From Sphingobacterium alimentarium (GTDB lineage: Bacteria; Bacteroidota; Bacteroidia; Sphingobacteriales; Sphingobacteriaceae), in assembly GCF_004342685.1 (NCBI RefSeq), contig NZ_SMBZ01000026.1:1-49238 (forward strand): a stretch of DNA of 49,238 bases, read 5' to 3'. Both the position numbers and the translations under genes were made by a program. A model generated the notes under the pieces. That model was not told the origin of the DNA. It worked only from the letters and a program-made list of their open reading frames with translations, and ran no database searches. Position 1 is the first letter of the stretch. The number at the start of each line of letters is the position of its first letter. This document shows, in pieces, positions 1 to 8,522 of the stretch.

Positions 1-88
1 TGTATTCATTCTTACCGAATACTCTGCAGTAATTCTTGCCAAAAACTCTGCAGTACTAATTGCCAAAAACTCTGCATTATTATTTACC
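1..88. repeat. 24-bp tandem direct repeat, cut by left window edge
   Basis: Copies begin at 21, 45 and 69 with an exact 24-base period. Each opens with ACTCTGCA and closes with TTGCC/TTACC, and AAAA links the first two copies to the next. Bases 8-20 (ATTCTTACCGAAT) look like the end of a fourth copy, so the array probably continues to the left. Because 24 is a multiple of three the array stays open in two frames: on the minus strand as an AEFLA-type octamer, and on the plus strand from base 1 as a cysteine-containing octamer (LCSxxCQK) that runs to a stop at 118-120. Which reading is real, if either, cannot be decided here. Confidence 0.7.
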
Positions 89-163
89 GTTCACAAAGTC
101 TTGCGCAAATGTTAAAGTGATAGCAAATAAAAAGCTCAGACCTGTTAAAATTAATTTTTTCAT
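80..163 (-). CDS. possible tiny secreted peptide, 27 residues
   Basis: The minus strand reads ATG-AAA-AAA at 163, then a typical signal peptide (MKKLILTGLSFLFAITLTFA) and only seven further residues (QDFVNGK) before two consecutive TAA codons. The signal peptide has a lysine n-region, a leucine-rich core and an AxA-like end (TFA before Q). The 24-base repeat array begins inside the end of the gene and is open in the +1 frame just past the stop. The gene may therefore be a short peptide gene or the intact front of a longer repeat protein broken by a frameshift. No family was recognised, and there is no clear promoter or ribosome-binding site. Confidence 0.35.
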   Translation of the reverse strand: MKKLILTGLSFLFAITLTFAQDFVNGK

Positions 164-371
164 AGCATTTAAAATTTTAGTGTATATCTATTATTATTTT
201 GTTGTCCCTTTAATAACAGTCAAAACCCAAAAAATATTGCACGAGTGTATCCTTTTTGTTACAATTTAACAAGTTTTAACGGATTTATATCGTAATCAAT
301 AAAAGGAAACAGGTCTGGGAGGTAAAAAAGAATGAAATACAGCAGTTATTCCGAATCAGGAAGTCAGAATT

Positions 372-1403
372 TTAGGATCTAGCTAAGTAATTTTCTATAA
401 AATGATCAAAAGTATGCTGTTGCTTATCCACCGTTTGTAGATGAATAGGAATATAGAATAAAGGCAGTTTCTCAAACAATAGCGTATCTACACGTTGCAT
501 ATCTTTTTCGGTCGTAAGGATAATGGCGTTCTCATTATTCAGCTTCTGATAAGCTTGTATGATTTTTTCAAAATCCGCATGCGTATAGTTGTGATGATCG
601 GCAAATTGATGTAAATGCACAACATTCCCTTTGTCAAGTAAATATTTAAGCAAAGGACTCGGATTGGCAATTCCACAAAAAAGCACGATTTCTTTATTCT
701 CCAGTTCGTATGGATACGTAATATTATTTACGTCACGGGGTTGGTCGTAATCAATTGTCGTGTAGAATATGGGAGAGATACTATGTTTGCGAATAATATG
801 CTCGATATGCGCTTTGTTTTTGTCCGAAATATCTGCTGGGCATTTGGTGATAATAATCAAATCAGCGCGTCTGGTAGAGCTTAATACATCGCGAAAATCT
901 CCTGTAGGCAGCGTAAGGATTGGCTTAAATAAAGACGGGTAATCAAATAATAAAATATAAAGCCCTGCCTTCAGCTTTCGATGCTGAAAAGCGTCATCAA
1001 GAATCACTAAGTCATGGTGGGGCTCCAGTTGTTGGATCCCTTTGCAGCGATCTTCGGACACCGCAACCGTAATATCCGGAAATTTGCGTTTGAACTGTAA
1101 GGGCTCATCTCCTACTTCTAACGCTGTAGATGTCGTTTCTACCCATCGGAACCCCTTGGTCTTACGTCCATACCCACGACTCAGCGTACTGACCTTATAA
1201 CGTTCTTTGAGCAAACGAATAAGGTACTCTGTCATGGGGCTCTTGCCTGTGCCGCCTATCGCTAAGTTACCGATGACAATGGTGGGTATAGAGAAAGATT
1301 TGCTTTTTAATATTTGTTTATCATACAATAGATTCCTGCCCCATATAATAAGGTGATAAATGAGGCTAAAGGGTAAAAGAATCCATCGCAGAATAAGAAT
1401 CAT
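372..1403 (-). CDS. lpxK: tetraacyldisaccharide 4'-kinase (lipid A)
   Basis: LpxK phosphorylates the 4' position of the tetraacyldisaccharide precursor of lipid A at the inner membrane, using ATP. The 343-residue length is normal for the family. A hydrophobic N-terminal segment (residues 1-20) is followed by the family P-loop GNLAIGGTGKSP at about 45-56, then SRGYGRKTKGF near 75-85 and ILDDAFQHRKL near 134-144, all typical LpxK motifs. It is the last gene of holB-ricT-gldH-lpxK: its start overlaps the gldH stop by four bases (ATGA), implying translational coupling. No terminator was seen downstream before base 163. Confidence 0.95.
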   Translation of the reverse strand: MILILRWILLPFSLIYHLIIWGRNLLYDKQILKSKSFSIPTIVIGNLAIGGTGKSPMTEYLIRLLKERYKVSTLSRGYGRKTKGFRWVETTSTALEVGDEPLQFKRKFPDITVAVSEDRCKGIQQLEPHHDLVILDDAFQHRKLKAGLYILLFDYPSLFKPILTLPTGDFRDVLSSTRRADLIIITKCPADISDKNKAHIEHIIRKHSISPIFYTTIDYDQPRDVNNITYPYELENKEIVLFCGIANPSPLLKYLLDKGNVVHLHQFADHHNYTHADFEKIIQAYQKLNNENAIILTTEKDMQRVDTLLFEKLPLFYIPIHLQTVDKQQHTFDHFIENYLARS

Positions 1404-1858
1404 TTTTTCATGATTTTAATACCAACATCGCTGACATCTAATAAAGGGTTGACGCGCATATTTTGTTCAATACGAAATAAATATTTTCCTGTATCAGGGA
1501 AAGAAAAATCTTGCTTGGCCAATTGTTGGATTTGGTATAGCGAGCCTGATGATTTTCCGACCCACTTGCCATCGAGTTCAGCTAATTTGATTTCGTGTCT
1601 GTAAGCGGTGTCGGGCAGTCCCTTACCATTTGTATGGAGCAGGAGATAGATGTTGGAGTAATCGTATTTGTTGCTATGTCTCAAATTAATGAAAACATCG
1701 TATTTCGCATTTTTGTCGTCGATATGCACTTCAAAAGTGGGTATTTGGCTATATTCCCACGATCTATTATTGATGGGCTTATTTTCTTCAAAATAAGCCT
1801 CATTAGAACAAGCGGTAGATAAACAAGATACCAGAAAGACGGCTAAATACTTTTTCAT
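1400..1858 (-). CDS. gldH: gliding motility lipoprotein GldH
   Basis: This 152-residue protein has a lipoprotein signal with lipobox LSTAC (Cys17), so it should be acylated and anchored in the envelope. The mature part has the GldH pattern: AYFEENKPINNRSW, then DVFINLRHSNKYDYSNIYL and a C-terminal FRIEQNMR-NPLLDV stretch. In Flavobacterium GldH is needed for gliding and type IX secretion, but homologues are common in non-gliding Bacteroidota, so motility cannot be inferred. It sits 23 bases after ricT and overlaps lpxK by four bases, the usual neighbourhood for this gene. Confidence 0.9.
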   Translation of the reverse strand: MKKYLAVFLVSCLSTACSNEAYFEENKPINNRSWEYSQIPTFEVHIDDKNAKYDVFINLRHSNKYDYSNIYLLLHTNGKGLPDTAYRHEIKLAELDGKWVGKSSGSLYQIQQLAKQDFSFPDTGKYLFRIEQNMRVNPLLDVSDVGIKIMKK

Positions 1859-1881
1859 ATTAAAAAATATAGGTGGTGAAA

Positions 1882-3261
1882 TTATTCACCACCATTTTGT
1901 TTATTATTATTCGGTTTATTACGATTACGATTATTGAATCTTCGCCTTTTCTTCGGATCAACGGATTTTGTGGCACCGTCACCCGTAGTGTTGGCTTCCG
2001 AAGCGGGTTTTACCTGCTCTTTCACCGCATTTTGAGGATTTTCCGGTCTTCCTGTTCTTTGTGGAGCAGGTTTTTCATTTTCAGCCTTATTGACCGTTGT
2101 GCCCGTCTTGCTCTTCGGTTTTTTCTTCTTACGTTTTCTATTCTTGTCGTCCAAGCGTGTCAAACTATCTTGACCGACCACATTCTCGTAATCCAAAATT
2201 ACCGGTTTAACGACTTCTACCTTCTCGGTTGTCTGTCCTAATGACTCGGGCTTCTCACCTTTTTTGTTTAACTCAGCCAGCTCTTTGACTTTGTGAATAG
2301 GTAAAGGAATCCAGCTTTCTGCACCCGGGAACGAAAACCACATTGTCTTTTTGAAAATGTCAGTTTTTTGCAAATAGGCAACACCACTTCTGGTTTCTAT
2401 ACGATCGACATCATTTGGAATATCCTTTAAGGCATCCATATAACTGTCCAATTCGTAATTCAGACAACATTTTAACTTACCACATTGACCGGCAAGTTTT
2501 AATGTGTTTAAAGACAAATTTTGATAACGCGCAGCCGACGTAGAAACGGTCTTGAAATCTGTCAACCAAGTCGAACAACATAATTCGCGACCGCAAGAAC
2601 CAATACCACCTAAGCGACTAGCTTCTTGACGCATCCCGATTTGACGCATCTCAATACGTATGCGAAACGCTTCCGCCATTTTCTTAATCAGCTCACGGAA
2701 ATCGACACGGCCTTCTGCTGTATAGTAGAATGTAGCTTTTGTTTTGTCTCCTTGGTAATCTACATCGGAAATTTTCATAGAAAGACCCAAATCCAGCGCT
2801 AACTTACGCGCGCGGTGCATCGTTTCCCATTCCAATTCTTTGGCTGCATTATACTTCGCGACATCAGCTTCATTCGCTTTTCTGTAGATTTTCTTTTCTA
2901 CAGTCTCCGGATTTACATTGTTTTTCTTCAATTGAAGACGAACTAATTCACCCGTCAATGATACGTGTCCAATATCATATCCGCCAGTAGAGGGTTCTAC
3001 GGCGACCATTTCGCCCATTTCAAGATAAATATTGTCCGTATTGACAAAGAAATCTTTACGAGAACCTTTGAATCGAACTTCTACTATATTGAAGGGTTTA
3101 TAATTTGATGGCAAATCCATATCGGAAAGCCAGTCATACACATCTAATTTATTACATCCGCTGGTCATGCAGGTGCCGTTATTATTACAGCCTGCTGGTA
3201 CTGTCCCTAATTTGGTGCTAGTACCGCATCCACCACCGGACGAGCAACTGCCACATCCCAT
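1882..3261 (-). CDS. ricT: PSP1-domain protein, RicT/YaaT family
   Basis: The protein has 459 residues. The N-terminus is cysteine- and glycine-rich (MGCGSCSSGGGCG). The PSP1 core lies at about 55-290 and carries the conserved cysteine motifs GRELCCSTWL and CGKLKCCLNYE; in Bacillus the RicT homologue belongs to an iron-sulfur complex that affects RNA processing and development. The last 100 residues are low-complexity, Lys/Arg/Asn-rich (ending KKRRRFNNRNRNKPNNN), suggesting nucleic-acid binding. It starts 10 bases after holB, an arrangement seen also in Gram-positives where yaaT follows holB. The role in Bacteroidota is not settled. Confidence 0.88.
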   Translation of the reverse strand: MGCGSCSSGGGCGTSTKLGTVPAGCNNNGTCMTSGCNKLDVYDWLSDMDLPSNYKPFNIVEVRFKGSRKDFFVNTDNIYLEMGEMVAVEPSTGGYDIGHVSLTGELVRLQLKKNNVNPETVEKKIYRKANEADVAKYNAAKELEWETMHRARKLALDLGLSMKISDVDYQGDKTKATFYYTAEGRVDFRELIKKMAEAFRIRIEMRQIGMRQEASRLGGIGSCGRELCCSTWLTDFKTVSTSAARYQNLSLNTLKLAGQCGKLKCCLNYELDSYMDALKDIPNDVDRIETRSGVAYLQKTDIFKKTMWFSFPGAESWIPLPIHKVKELAELNKKGEKPESLGQTTEKVEVVKPVILDYENVVGQDSLTRLDDKNRKRKKKKPKSKTGTTVNKAENEKPAPQRTGRPENPQNAVKEQVKPASEANTTGDGATKSVDPKKRRRFNNRNRNKPNNNKQNGGE

Positions 3262-3271
3262 ATTTTTCTTT

Positions 3272-4417
3272 CTATATATATTGAGTCCCTTTAGGGAACG
3301 TTTGATATTTGAACAATAAAACTAATTGCAAAGATAAATCTAAAAATAATATTTTAGGATTACCATTTCTTTCAATGCCATAATGTGCTTTTTCTAACAA
3401 AATAATGGCTTCAGTCAATTGTTCAAACTGATATAACTCACTAAATCTGTCGACAAATTTTAATTCCGCCTCTTTCAAAAAAACTAAGCTGCGCAAGCCC
3501 TGCTGAATCAATATGATTTGTCTAAACATATTGATTGCATAAAGTAAGAAACTTTTTTGATTTTCTCTCCCTAGTTTCGAAAGAATATCCTCACTCTGGT
3601 TCAAAATATTGTACCCATTGTCAGTCACCACGTTCCGCATCCACTCCACAAAAGTAGCAAAATTACTATTTTGCTCTTGGGCGGATAGTAGATTCAGGGC
3701 TTCCTGCACATTGCCATCTGCTATAAAAGCAATTTCATTGGCCACCGTTGCATCCACCTGTTGATGAGCGACTAAATAATTTTTCATCTCCTCGTGGCCG
3801 ATTTTATTAATCTTAATTAATTGCGTTCGTGAAATGATTGTATTTAGAATCTTCTCTTGATTTTCGGCTACCAGAATGAACAGGGTCTTTGCAGGTGGTT
3901 CCTCAATCAGCTTTAGAAGCGCATTACCCTCTTTATCTAAATATTCGGGAAGCCACATGATCAACACTTTGTATTCTGCTTCAAAAGCTTTCAAGCTCAG
4001 TTTTTTCAGAATATCGTGTACCTCTTTGATGGGAATATTCGCCTGCTTATTTCCCGAGTCCAATTGCTCTCGCCAATGGTTAAACCCGAGATATGGATTG
4101 TTGCTTATAGCTTTTCGCCAATCTTGTACCACATCCACCGCAACAGAAATGTCTTTGGAAGTATAATAGGGATAGGAGAAATGTAGATCGGGATGAATCA
4201 GCTTTTGATATTTATGGCAGGAGCTGCACGCTCCACAGCTATCATCGGGCTGCTTATTCTCGCAATTGACATATTGTGCATACGCTATTGCCAGCGCCAG
4301 CGAACCAGAACCTTCAGGACCCAAAAATAGCTGCGCATGACTCACCCGGTTGTTTTTAACCGAATTGAGCAAGTGCTTTTTGACCTCCTGGTGTCCAATT
4401 ATGTCTCTAAACTGCAT
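3272..4417 (-). CDS. holB: DNA polymerase III delta' subunit
   Basis: This 381-residue clamp-loader subunit helps load the beta clamp onto primed DNA. The N-terminal AAA+ region starts IIGHQEVKKHL, with a degenerate Walker A GPEGSGSL at 33-40 that lacks the catalytic lysine, as expected for a non-hydrolysing delta'. A zinc module follows with Cys52, Cys61, Cys64 and Cys67. The sensor region EGNALLKLIEEPP and the SRTQ arginine-finger motif are present. The gene is divergent from dnaN, the clamp gene it serves, across a 125-base gap, and leads the ricT-gldH-lpxK operon. Confidence 0.92.
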   Translation of the reverse strand: MQFRDIIGHQEVKKHLLNSVKNNRVSHAQLFLGPEGSGSLALAIAYAQYVNCENKQPDDSCGACSSCHKYQKLIHPDLHFSYPYYTSKDISVAVDVVQDWRKAISNNPYLGFNHWREQLDSGNKQANIPIKEVHDILKKLSLKAFEAEYKVLIMWLPEYLDKEGNALLKLIEEPPAKTLFILVAENQEKILNTIISRTQLIKINKIGHEEMKNYLVAHQQVDATVANEIAFIADGNVQEALNLLSAQEQNSNFATFVEWMRNVVTDNGYNILNQSEDILSKLGRENQKSFLLYAINMFRQIILIQQGLRSLVFLKEAELKFVDRFSELYQFEQLTEAIILLEKAHYGIERNGNPKILFLDLSLQLVLLFKYQTFPKGTQYI

Positions 4418-4482
4418 AAATATTTAATCACAAATGTAGCAAAATTAAAATAGTATAAATAATGTCGCTATAAGAGGGTGGG

Positions 4483-4516
4483 ATTGGTAAAATAAATTTA
4501 ATTTGCGTAATATTGC
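4483..4516 (+). promoter_or_regulatory. candidate dnaN promoter
   Basis: ATTGG at 4483-4487 and TAATATTG at 4509-4516 are 21 bases apart and approximate the Bacteroidota -33/-7 pair (TTG, TAnnTTTG), with one mismatch in the -7 box. The ATG at 4543 lies 26 bases beyond it. Confidence 0.35.
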
Positions 4517-4542
4517 ATATAAGTAAATTATCGCAAAAAAGC

Positions 4543-5667
4543 ATGAGATTCATTGTATCCACTTCAGTCTTATTAAAACAACTTCAAGCCATCAGTGGTG
4601 CATCAAGCAGCAGCACTGTGCTTCCTATTTTGGAAAACTTCCTGTTTGAAATCAAAGACAATATGCTAACTATATCAGCTACCGACTTGCAAACAAGTAT
4701 GGTAACTTCCTTGCCAATAGAAGCAAAAGAAGAAGGTAGAGTAGCTATGCCGTCCAAAATCTTGATTGATACACTAAAAACTCTTCCGGATCAGCCGGTG
4801 GCTTTTTCAGTAGACACCAAGACCTTGGCCATAGAGATTAGCGCGGGTGACGGTAAATATAAACTGAGTGGCGAGAATGCAGATGATTTTCCTAAAATTC
4901 CGGTTGTAGACAATGTATCAACCGTTAAATTGGCTTCTTCTATTTTATCAGAAGCGATAAATAAGACGATATTTGCGGTGAGCAATGATGAATTGCGCCC
5001 AGCGATGTCGGGTGTGTTGGTACAATTAAATGAACAAAATATCACTTTTGTATCTACAGATGCACACCGTTTAGTAAGATACCGCCGTACAGATGTAGGA
5101 GCAGAAAAATCGGCTTCAATCATTCTTCCCAAAAAAGCGTTGACTTTACTTAAATCTTCTTTGCCATCTGATGATACTATCGTGTCAATTGAATACAACA
5201 ATACAAATGCATTCTTCCATTTCGGAAGCATTAATTTGATTTGTCGATTGGTAGATGAGCGTTACCCAGATTACGAAGCGGTAATTCCTCAAGTGAATCC
5301 TAATAAACTGACTGTAGACCGTTCATTATTTTTGAATATTCTACGTCGTGTGGTAATCTTTGCTAATAAAACTACGCATCAAGTACGTCTTAAAATTAAC
5401 GGTTCGGAGCTTAATATTTCCGCTGAAGATTTAGACTTTTCGAATGAAGCGCACGAAAGACTAAGTTGTCAGTTTGAAGGTGATGACATGGAAATCGGCT
5501 TCAACGCGAAGTTTTTGGTAGAAATGCTGAATAACTTGAATTGCGAAGAAGTAGTTTTAGAAATGAGCAGTCCAAATCGTGCCGGTCTATTGGTCCCCGC
5601 TGTCAAAGCAGACAATGAAGACATCCTGATGTTGGTGATGCCGGTGATGTTGAATAATTACAATTAA
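4543..5667 (+). CDS. dnaN: DNA polymerase III beta sliding clamp
   Basis: The product is the ring-shaped processivity clamp, 374 residues from the chosen start. The ATG at 4543 (MRFIVSTSVLLKQL) is preferred over an in-frame ATG 30 bases upstream because family members begin this way and the upstream residues (MHISKLSQKS) would overlap the promoter region. Typical elements are LPILENFLFE and TDLQTSMV in domain 1, STDAHRLVRYRR in domain 2 and the C-terminal LMPVML that closes domain 3. The gene is not beside dnaA here; it stands alone before two dedA genes. Confidence 0.95.
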   Translation: MRFIVSTSVLLKQLQAISGASSSSTVLPILENFLFEIKDNMLTISATDLQTSMVTSLPIEAKEEGRVAMPSKILIDTLKTLPDQPVAFSVDTKTLAIEISAGDGKYKLSGENADDFPKIPVVDNVSTVKLASSILSEAINKTIFAVSNDELRPAMSGVLVQLNEQNITFVSTDAHRLVRYRRTDVGAEKSASIILPKKALTLLKSSLPSDDTIVSIEYNNTNAFFHFGSINLICRLVDERYPDYEAVIPQVNPNKLTVDRSLFLNILRRVVIFANKTTHQVRLKINGSELNISAEDLDFSNEAHERLSCQFEGDDMEIGFNAKFLVEMLNNLNCEEVVLEMSSPNRAGLLVPAVKADNEDILMLVMPVMLNNYN

Positions 5668-5679
5668 TAGTAGGACGTT

Positions 5680-6339
5680 TTGGATATTATCTATTCTTTA
5701 ATAGACTTTATACTTCATATTGACGATCACCTGATCGAGATAGTGAATGATTATAAATATTGGACTTACTTAATTTTGTTTCTTATCATTTTTGTGGAAA
5801 CAGGTGTGGTGGTCATGCCCTTCCTGCCTGGCGATTCATTATTGTTTGCTGCAGGGATGTTGGCTGCTCAGCCCAATGAGCTGAATGTGTGGTTGATGAT
5901 TGTCATTTTGTTGGTGGCAGCAATTACAGGAGATTCATTGAATTATTCGATAGGCAAAAACTTTGGGATGCGTATCACGAAGTTTAAGCTATTTGGTAAG
6001 CAAATGGTCACAGACGCACAGATTGAAAAGACACACTCTTTTTATGAAAAGTACGGTAGCAAAACGATTGTAATAGCCCGTTTTGTGCCCATTGTGCGTA
6101 CACTTGCACCATTTGTAGGCGGTATAGGTAGAATGAACTACGGTACATTTATCACCTATAATGTCGTAGGTGCTATTCTTTGGGTGGTAGGAATTACATT
6201 GGCTGGATATTTCTTAGGCAATATACCATTGATCAGAGACAACTTTTCCAAAGTGGTATTGATTATCATATTCTTATCGATTCTACCCATCATATTCGAA
6301 GTAGTGAAAGAAAAATTTTTCAATAAGAAGGAAGCCTAA
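5680..6339 (+). CDS. DedA-family membrane protein, copy 1
   Basis: This 219-residue integral membrane protein of the DedA/SNARE-associated (VTT) superfamily has the signature FVETGVVVMPFLPGDSLLF at about 38-56 and ARFVPIVRTLAPFVGG in the second half, around a re-entrant loop. Bacterial DedA proteins support envelope integrity and some act as undecaprenyl-phosphate or phospholipid transporters. The start is TTG at 5680: no ATG is nearby, and aligning MDIIYSLIDFILHIDDHL with the neighbour's MEVISTLVDFILHIDKHL fixes it. It lies 12 bases after dnaN. The last codons and stop form part of a terminator hairpin. Confidence 0.9.
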   Translation: MDIIYSLIDFILHIDDHLIEIVNDYKYWTYLILFLIIFVETGVVVMPFLPGDSLLFAAGMLAAQPNELNVWLMIVILLVAAITGDSLNYSIGKNFGMRITKFKLFGKQMVTDAQIEKTHSFYEKYGSKTIVIARFVPIVRTLAPFVGGIGRMNYGTFITYNVVGAILWVVGITLAGYFLGNIPLIRDNFSKVVLIIIFLSILPIIFEVVKEKFFNKKEA

Positions 6340-6354
6340 AAAGCTTCCTTTTTT
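6328..6354 (+). terminator. rho-independent terminator after dedA copy 1
   Basis: AAGGAAGC (6328-6335) pairs with GCTTCCTT (6343-6350) across a 7-base loop, followed by a T run to 6354. The left arm is inside the coding sequence and the TAA stop is in the loop. Confidence 0.8.
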
Positions 6355-6366
6355 GTTTCTATATAC

Positions 6367-7005
6367 ATGGAAGTTATTAGTACGCTAGTTGATTTTATAT
6401 TGCATATTGATAAGCATTTGGTTTGTATTGTAAATGATTACCAATATTGGACGTATTTGATTCTTTTCATCATTATTTTTGCAGAGACGGGTCTGGTCGT
6501 TACCCCATTTCTTCCGGGAGATTCGGTGCTATTTGCCATGGGAGCGCTCATTGCGAAGCCTGAAACAGATTTGAATATAATGGTAATGCTAACGCTTTTA
6601 ATAGTAGCCGCTATTTTGGGTGATTTTGTCAATTATGAAATTGGAAAGCATTTTGGGCTCCGTGTATTTAAAGAAGATTCTAAAATATTTAAACCCCAAT
6701 ATCTGCAAAAGACAGAGGCATTCTATGCCAAATATGGTGGAAAAACAATCATTTATGCGCGTTTCGTTCCTATTGTACGCACATTTGCCCCATTTGTAGC
6801 AGGAATCAGTAAAATGTCCTGCCCACACTTCGGGAAGTACAATATGGTGGGCGGTATACTTTGGGTTTCGTTATTTTTGTTTGCTGGATATTTCTTCGGT
6901 CAAATAGAATTTATCCAAAAGAACTTTTCTATTGTCGTCCTCGCTATTATCCTTATTTCCATAATCCCTCCTATTCTTGAAGTTATAAAACAGAGAAAAA
7001 GGTAA
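6367..7005 (+). CDS. DedA-family membrane protein, copy 2
   Basis: This 212-residue paralogue of the preceding gene has the same fold markers: FAETGLVVTPFLPGDSVLF and ARFVPIVRTFAPFVAG. The two proteins align end to end without large gaps, apart from a few residues around LIAKPETDLNIM, so this is a tandem duplication that has diverged. A terminator separates the genes, which suggests separate expression. The transported lipid cannot be told from sequence. Confidence 0.9.
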   Translation: MEVISTLVDFILHIDKHLVCIVNDYQYWTYLILFIIIFAETGLVVTPFLPGDSVLFAMGALIAKPETDLNIMVMLTLLIVAAILGDFVNYEIGKHFGLRVFKEDSKIFKPQYLQKTEAFYAKYGGKTIIYARFVPIVRTFAPFVAGISKMSCPHFGKYNMVGGILWVSLFLFAGYFFGQIEFIQKNFSIVVLAIILISIIPPILEVIKQRKR

Positions 7006-7052
7006 TCACATATGGCATTCTTTAAATAATTTACTTTTAATTCTAGATTTCC

Positions 7053-7060
7053 TACCTTTG
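7053..7060 (+). promoter_or_regulatory. -7 promoter box abutting yicC
   Basis: TACCTTTG matches TAnnTTTG exactly and ends only three bases before the ATG at 7064. The expected transcript start is at or next to the start codon. No clear -33 TTG at the right distance was seen. Confidence 0.5.
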
Positions 7061-7063
7061 CAT

Positions 7064-7939
7064 ATGATAAAATCAATGACAGGATATGGTGTAGGAACAT
7101 TTGAGAATGAAAATGTCAAATACACTGTCGAAATTAAATCACTTAATTCGAAGTTTTTGGAATTAAGCATACGTCTTCCAAAGATCGTATCCGACAAAGA
7201 GTTGACTTTGCGCGGGGAGTGTACCAAACTTATCGAGCGCGGAAAAGTCAATGTTTTGATTTCATCAGAATATACCGACCATACAGCCAAAGCTTCATCT
7301 ATAAATGCTGAATTATTAAAAAAATATTTCGAGCAACTCAAACAGATAGCTGCTGAGCTTGGCGATAACACTACCTCTTTATTCAGTCTTGCACTTAACA
7401 TGCCTGAAGTGATTTCATCCAATGACGATGAAATTGATGAAGAAGAAGGCAAAGTGTTGATGAAAGCTTTTCACAATGCAGTAGATAAATTCAATACATT
7501 TCGTGCGGATGAAGGAAATATCCTGAAAGGTGATCTGGAGAAGCGTGTAATGTTTATTTTGGATTATCTGACAGAAGTGGAAAGTGTAGAAGGAGATCGA
7601 ATTCCATTGATTCGTGAGCGTCTGAATCAATATATGGAATCGGCTGTAGGTAAAGAAAATATAGATAAAAATAGATTTGAACAAGAAATCGTTTTCTATA
7701 TCGACAAGCTTGACATTACAGAAGAAAAGGTAAGGTTACGAAGCCACTGTAATTATTTCATTGAGGCGCTTAATTCAGCCGATTCTAACGGTAAGAAATT
7801 GGGTTTTATCTCTCAGGAAATGGGCCGCGAAATCAACACGTTGGGTTCGAAAGCGAATAATGCCGATATACAGCAGATCGTCGTACGCATGAAAGAAGAG
7901 TTAGAGAAAATTAAAGAACAACTATTAAACGTACTATAA
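7064..7939 (+). CDS. yicC: YicC family protein (putative endoribonuclease)
   Basis: The 291-residue protein begins with the family signature MIKSMTGYG, which fixes the start at the ATG 7064 (an in-frame TTG at 7058 lies inside the promoter box). It has a YicC-like N-terminal domain (about 1-155) and a C-terminal DUF1732 domain ending FISQEMGREINTLGSKANN and IQQIVVRMKEELEKIKEQLLNV, the most conserved part. E. coli YicC has been linked to small-RNA turnover and ribonuclease activity. It leads yicC-gmk-nadD, with gmk four bases on; yicC-gmk is a widespread pairing. Confidence 0.9.
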   Translation: MIKSMTGYGVGTFENENVKYTVEIKSLNSKFLELSIRLPKIVSDKELTLRGECTKLIERGKVNVLISSEYTDHTAKASSINAELLKKYFEQLKQIAAELGDNTTSLFSLALNMPEVISSNDDEIDEEEGKVLMKAFHNAVDKFNTFRADEGNILKGDLEKRVMFILDYLTEVESVEGDRIPLIRERLNQYMESAVGKENIDKNRFEQEIVFYIDKLDITEEKVRLRSHCNYFIEALNSADSNGKKLGFISQEMGREINTLGSKANNADIQQIVVRMKEELEKIKEQLLNVL

Positions 7940-7943
7940 TAAC

Positions 7944-8522
7944 ATGAGCGGAAAGCTAATCATCTTTTCGGCACCTTCAGGCGCTGGTAAAACAACCATT
8001 GTAAGACATTTACTAAGCAAGTACAGCGATAAGTTTGAGTTCTCGATCTCAGCAAGCACGCGTGAGCCTCGTGGAGAAGAAGTGCATGGTAAAGATTATT
8101 ATTTTATATCGAAAGAGGAATTTTTGCACCGCGTAGCGAAACAAGAGTTTATCGAATTCGAGGAGGTATATTCAGGTACGTATTACGGCACTTTGCGTTC
8201 GGAAGTAGAGCGCATCTGGGCTTTGGGCAAGCATGTTATTTTTGATATCGACGTGGTGGGTGGATTACGTCTTCGCTCCAAATTTCCGGATCAAGCATTA
8301 GCCATTTTTGTGAATCCGCCATCTTTGGAGGTGTTGAAGCAACGCCTCGCGGGCAGAGGCACTGACTCGGAAGAAAAATTGCAGGAACGCTATGCCAAGG
8401 CCGAACATGAGTTGAGTTTTGCTGATAAATTTGATTTCATTCTCAACAACTTTGAGTTAGAAACTGCGAAAGCAGAAGCAGAACAGTTGGTTTTAGATTT
8501 CCTTTCTAATAATGGCAAATAA
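7944..8522 (+). CDS. gmk: guanylate kinase
   Basis: GMP kinase converts GMP to GDP using ATP in purine nucleotide supply. The 192-residue length is typical. The P-loop SAPSGAGKTT is at 9-18, STREPRGEEVHGKDYYFI (GMP binding) follows at about 37-55, then FIEFEEVYSGTYYGT near 70-85 and DIDVVGGLRLR around 100. It begins four bases after yicC and its 3' end overlaps nadD by 11 bases. Confidence 0.96.
   Translation: MSGKLIIFSAPSGAGKTTIVRHLLSKYSDKFEFSISASTREPRGEEVHGKDYYFISKEEFLHRVAKQEFIEFEEVYSGTYYGTLRSEVERIWALGKHVIFDIDVVGGLRLRSKFPDQALAIFVNPPSLEVLKQRLAGRGTDSEEKLQERYAKAEHELSFADKFDFILNNFELETAKAEAEQLVLDFLSNNGK

Noticed and set aside
1..88. The three 24-base units as a CRISPR array
   Set aside because: The units are contiguous with no unique spacers, and no cas gene is present.
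332..382. A 16-codon ORF with a GGGAGG-like element upstream
   Set aside because: It is too short, has no recognisable features and runs into the end of lpxK on the other strand.
4418..4542. A replication origin next to dnaN
   Set aside because: There is no dnaA gene, no DnaA-box cluster and no iteron-like repeats in the gap.
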